From NCBI GenBank assembly GCA_025454955.1, contig JALONL010000035.1, positions 1-60,346 on the forward strand: a DNA stretch of 60,346 nt. The letters run 5' to 3'. Shown here one piece after another: positions 59,546 to 60,346 of this stretch. Below the pieces are notes generated by a model. That model had not been told where the DNA came from and searched no databases. It worked only from the letters and a program-made list of their open reading frames with translations. A program made the translations under genes and the position numbers. The stretch's first letter is position 1. Every line of letters starts with the position of its first letter. Source of the DNA: Bacteroidia bacterium (GTDB lineage Bacteria > Bacteroidota > Bacteroidia > Palsa-965).

Positions 59546-60110
59546 CGCATCACTATTTGTGGGCCTGCCTTCACACGCTTAATATATAGTCGTGGCTTTT
59601 GCAGAACAGTTGCCAAGATAATCAAGGTTAACGGCATTTCTTACAGGATGTTGATAACCGGACTTTTTCAGCAATAATCAGGCCCTCCCAAATTGCCCGC
59701 GCAACCCGAAAGAGCCTGAAAATAATATTCCCTCAAAAAAATCGCCACCGCAGCCTGTAAACTTCATCCGCTATTTCAACCCGACCAAACCGGATGAAAC
59801 AAACCACAGTCTCTCAAAACCGAATAAATAAGTCGAAATCCGGCAATCTCTGCATTCCTCCTTATATACAGACACTCCCGGCCGATCGCGCCGAAGTGGA
59901 AAACGGATGATTGTCCGCCGTGCTCCCTAAAAATGCTGTGCTGCACATACCCCACTTTCAGTCACTCGCCATCACACGCACTCTCAATCACACCCGGCAC
60001 AACACTTTGCAGACGGACACAAACGCTCAAAACGAAAAGTCAAAAAAACCGCCCTGTTCCAAAACGACACACCTGCCAACTCCGGCATACCTGTTTTTTC
60101 CCACTCTCCC
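59546..60110. other. Intergenic region without recognisable gene
   Basis: About 565 bases upstream of nadK with no ORF of clear coding character and no strong hairpin. It leads into the 57-bp repeat array. A plus-strand frame is open from ~59911 to the window end, without an ATG. Confidence 0.5.
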
Positions 60111-60118
60111 CTATGGCT

Positions 60119-60346
60119 CACAGTCGGGCTTACGGGCCTTGCCTGATTGCCAATACCAACTACATTTCAACGGTGCACAGTCGGGCTTACGGGCCTTACC
60201 TGATTACCAGTTCCAACGTCATTTCAACGGCGCACAGTCAGGCTTACGGGCCTTACCTGAATACCAGTTCCAACTTCATTTCAATGGCTCACAGTTGGGC
60301 TTACGGGCCTTATCTGATTACCAATACCAACTTCATTTCAACGGCT
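60119..60346. repeat. Tandem array of 57-bp repeats, four copies, running off the window end
   Basis: Copies begin with CACAG at 60119, 60176, 60233 and 60290; the array is exactly periodic at 57 bp and the last copy is complete to the window end. Each has the core GGCTTACGGGCCTTACCTGA with a few substitutions. Two plus-strand frames are open through all copies. In the frame starting at 60121 (QSGLRALPDYQFQ…HFNG) many differences are synonymous (TTG/TTA, CAA/CAG, GGT/GGC) or conservative (Tyr/Phe, Asp/Glu), while the minus strand has stops. It may be coding, or an intergenic minisatellite. The start lies outside or upstream. Confidence 0.75.

Noticed and set aside
60119..60346. CRISPR array at the window end
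   Set aside because: Whole 57-bp unit is repeated, with no variable spacers.
1..60346. tRNA or rRNA genes
   Set aside because: I looked for cloverleaf-like and rRNA stretches, also near the integrase as att targets, and saw none.

Overview
The window is a Bacteroidota chromosome. The evidence is a conserved nadK–porG-like–uppS–bamA–ompH–murI block, cargo proteins with type IX secretion (T9SS) C-terminal domains, LytTR two-component genes, an MbnP locus, head-GIN proteins, and promoter boxes of the TAnnTTTG type. No rRNA or tRNA genes were seen.

Region 1 (1 to about 21.8 kb) is an AT-richer integrated mobile element. Nearly all its genes are on the minus strand. From right to left they are: a tyrosine integrase, an excisionase-like HTH protein, small unknown and zinc-finger genes, about 0.45 kb of imperfect ~150-bp direct repeats, and then a long operon (16.9 to 0.6 kb). 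The operon encodes many single-pass membrane proteins, a transglutaminase-like protein, three consecutive small beta-rich proteins, an annexin-like repeat protein, a peptidoglycan-binding-like protein, a GH108-type muramidase, holin-like membrane proteins, a 1763-aa methylase/strawberry-notch helicase (DarB-like) and a RadA-like ATPase. No terminase, portal, HK97 capsid or tail gene is visible. I read this as a candidate temperate, tailless, membrane-containing virus of Bacteroidota, possibly undescribed; this is inference. Its right end lies against the 3' remnant of a TonB-dependent receptor gene. The 5' part is not in the window, so the left end of the element, with the umuC 3' end at position 1, probably lies outside.

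Region 2 (21.8–35 kb) holds the receptor remnant fused in one operon to a LytS/LytTR kinase–regulator pair, then a YD-like secreted protein, a YyaL/SPATA20-type thioredoxin protein, a CPBP protease, TatD, TcdA, an MbnP metal-related locus, a WD40 T9SS cargo protein and two head-GIN proteins.

Region 3 (35–39 kb) is a compact minus-strand operon: RloA-like AAA ATPase, RloB, and a Pif1/RecD-like helicase, with overlapping genes. It is a candidate defence island.

Region 4 (39–60 kb) is core metabolism and envelope biogenesis: sucA–sucB, a DinB-like protein, a 2Fe-2S protein, an epimerase, two very large T9SS type-B cargo proteins, a gamma-carbonic anhydrase, murI, three ompH/skp paralogues, bamA, uppS, a porG-like gene and nadK. 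The last 230 bases are an array of 57-bp tandem repeats that runs off the window.
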